Shown here: positions 4,105 through 5,391 of the stretch, piece after piece
Numbering within the stretch: position 1 is the first letter of the stretch
How the letters are laid out: the number at the start of each line of letters is the position of its first letter
Assembly: GCA_021791995.1 (NCBI GenBank)
Contig: JAJYVN010000208.1
Location: forward strand, 1-5,391
Direction of reading: 5' to 3'
DNA from: Bacillota bacterium
Lineage (GTDB): Bacteria; Bacillota; Sulfobacillia; RBS10-35; JAJYVN01
Length of the DNA: 5,391 nt
The notes under the pieces: generated by a model
Databases searched by the model: none
What the model was told of the DNA's origin: nothing
What the model saw: only the letters and a program-made list of their open reading frames with translations
Program-made: the position numbers and the translations under genes

Positions 4105-5391
4105 ATGCTCGAAGTGCCCGATATCCAGTGTATCCGTGTAATGAGCCAGGGGGGATCTCGGTTCGGGAGATCGCGCGACAGTTGCACGTGAGTCGGAAGA
4201 CGGTGCGGAAGTATGTGGCGACGGATTGCGTGGTGGAAGCGGAATCGCAGTAGCGGCGGACGCAGGAAGGACCGGCGCCGAAGATGGACCGGGGAAGCCG
4301 GTGGTGGCGCAGTGGGTGGCGGAGGACGAATCGGTATCGCGCAAGCAACGGCAAACGGCGCGGCGGAGCTACCAGCAGTTGGTCGAGGAGCATGGGGCGG
4401 AGATCTTGGAGGCTGCGGTGCGGCGGTACGTGACGCAGCTCAAGGGGGCGCGGCCACGGGAAGCCTACGTGCCTTTAGTGTTTGCGCCGGGGGCGATGGT
4501 GCAGGTGGACTTTGGCCACGCGGATGTGGTCATCGCCGGGGAGGGGAAGAAGCTGCCATTCACGTTGTTGCGGTTGATGTTCAGCACGGTGTCGTTCGTG
4601 AAGATGTCCTCTCGCGCCAAACCGGAGTCGTGACTGGACGGGATTTGCAGCGGGCTGAGCTTGTTCGGCGGGGTTCCGTTGGAAGCGATGCACGACAACC
4701 ACAGCGCACTGGTGCAGGAGATCCTGGCCGGGGGACGGCGGCTGATGACACCCGAGTTTCAAGCGTTGGCTGCACATTACGGGTGCACCGCTGTGTTCGC
4801 CAACCCGGCGAGCGGCAACGACAAGGGTGGCGTCGAGCACCTGGTGCAGTGGGCACAGAGGAACCTGTTCAGCCCGGTGCCGGAGGCGGCGTCCTTGGGA
4901 GAAATGCCTGCGTGACGCGGCGACACGGCGGAGGGACGGCCGTTTGGTCCGTGATCTTTGGGAACAGGAACAGGGGCACCTCGGGAAGTTGCCGGGTATC
5001 GCATTCTCCGCATGCCGGCGGCGCTTTGTGCGAGTGGACAAGACGCTGCTCGTGAACGACAACGGGGTCCGCTACTCCGTCCCCGCCGAATATGCCCAGA
5101 AATCACTGTTGCTGCGGGCGTTCTGGGACCGGATCGAGATCAGTGATCAGGAACGGACAGTGGCGATCCACGCGAGGCGGGCGACGGGAGACCCACCTTC
5201 CATGCAACTGGAGCACTATCTACCGGTGCTGGCGCGTAAGCCACGGGCGGTACGTCACGCGGCGGTCATCGCTCATGGCGCGCCGGAGATCGCGCGGTTC
5301 CGGGACGAGTTCTTGCGTAAGCGTTCAAGGGGGGGGTACGGGAGTGGGGCTGAGCGAGCTGCTTCCAGAGGTGGAGGGGGGCTGGACAGCG
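4105..5391 (+). pseudogene. istA: IS21-family transposase IstA, broken by frameshifts and stops
   Basis: IstA is the DDE transposase of IS21 elements, working with the AAA+ helper IstB. The reading is split among frames: VPDIQCIRVMSQ (4114-4149), then ISVREIARQL-VSRKTVRKYV, a helix-turn-helix (4155-4220), an in-frame TAG at 4251, then KPVVAQWVAEDE and onward (from about 4294). The core has D in QVDFGHADVVI (4508-4510), an in-frame TGA at 4631, D in AMHDNHS (4694-4696), and E in GGVEHLVQ (4835-4837). The C-terminal part (4905-5336: CLRDAA, VDKTLLVNDNGVRYSVPAEY, LEHYLPVLARKP) is in another frame, and the last bases in yet another. Apparent indels lie in G runs at 4149-4154, 4291-4294 and 5329-5336, plus a net shift near 4904. 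The catalytic D-D-E spacing is normal (62 codons between the two D). The start may be ATG 4105, touching TAAGGAG, or better spaced GTG 4114. No intact product is possible as read. Confidence 0.85.

Larger units (their letters stand above)
3955..5391 (+). mobile_element. IS21-family insertion sequence, left part (runs off the window)
   Basis: The proposed left tip is TGTCCGCG at 3955, starting with TG as IS21 elements do, at the point where the DUF4338 similarity ends. Two imperfect direct repeats follow (3970-3983 and 3993-4006, 11 of 14 identical, 23 bases apart), like the multiple terminal repeats bound by the IS21 transposase. A noncoding stretch to 4104 holds a GGGGG/CCCCC pair (4031-4035 and 4046-4050) and a hairpin. 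The broken istA gene then fills the rest. istB, the right end and the target-site duplication would lie beyond 5391. The exact left boundary is inferred and could be off by a few bases. Confidence 0.7.

Noticed and set aside
4149..4154. Programmed frameshift at the six-G run in istA
   Set aside because: IS21 istA is not known to need a frameshift, the motif is at the very N-terminus, and several other frame breaks and stops show general decay.
4631..4633. In-frame TGA in istA as a recoded codon
   Set aside because: No SECIS-like structure was noticed, the position is not a conserved catalytic residue, and the gene has other inactivating lesions.
4213..5055. Plus-strand open frame of 280 codons inside istA
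   Set aside because: It is a Gly/Arg-rich off-frame reading of the transposase DNA; the IstA motifs are in the other frames.

Overview
The window is GC-rich bacterial DNA. Its genes are tightly packed, preceded by strong AGGAGG-like ribosome binding sites, and use TTG and GTG starts freely. A Bacillus-type PanD and a dehydrogenase-like protein of a kind I know mainly from Bacillota suggest a high-GC, possibly thermophilic or acidophilic member of the Bacillota. That is an inference from protein character; no rRNA or other phylogenetic marker is present.

The left half (about 1-3386) is orderly and intact, all on the + strand. A leader of about 200 bases with a hairpin precedes panD (aspartate 1-decarboxylase, making beta-alanine for pantothenate and CoA). 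After a gap of 123 bases with a clear extended -10 promoter (TGGTATAAT) comes a compact three-gene operon. It encodes a protein of the family annotated as quinate 5-dehydrogenase (real activity uncertain), a small SCP2-like lipid/sterol-carrier-fold protein, and a 12-helix APC-superfamily amino acid or amine permease. The gaps inside the operon are one base and about 30 bases, so the three products probably act together, for example in uptake and conversion of a small organic substrate. The substrate cannot be read from the sequence.

The right half (3387-5391) is a graveyard of broken genes. On the minus strand, ending in a stop codon that overlaps the permease stop, lies a frameshifted C-terminal relic that looks like a SIS (sugar isomerase) domain. 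Next to it is a stretch resembling the inner terminal repeats of an IS21-family element. Then comes the N-terminal part of a DUF4338/DruA-like protein (the family of the Druantia anti-phage protein DruA), cut off by the left end of an IS21-family insertion sequence at about 3955. The istA transposase gene of that element runs to the window edge and is itself broken by several frameshifts, mostly in G runs, and two in-frame stops, although its D, D and E catalytic codons survive.

No tRNA, rRNA or CRISPR array was seen. I did not find a convincing intact novel system. The best leads are the dehydrogenase/SCP2/permease operon, a PanD lacking the usual substrate-binding Arg54, and the layered decay of a possible defence gene.
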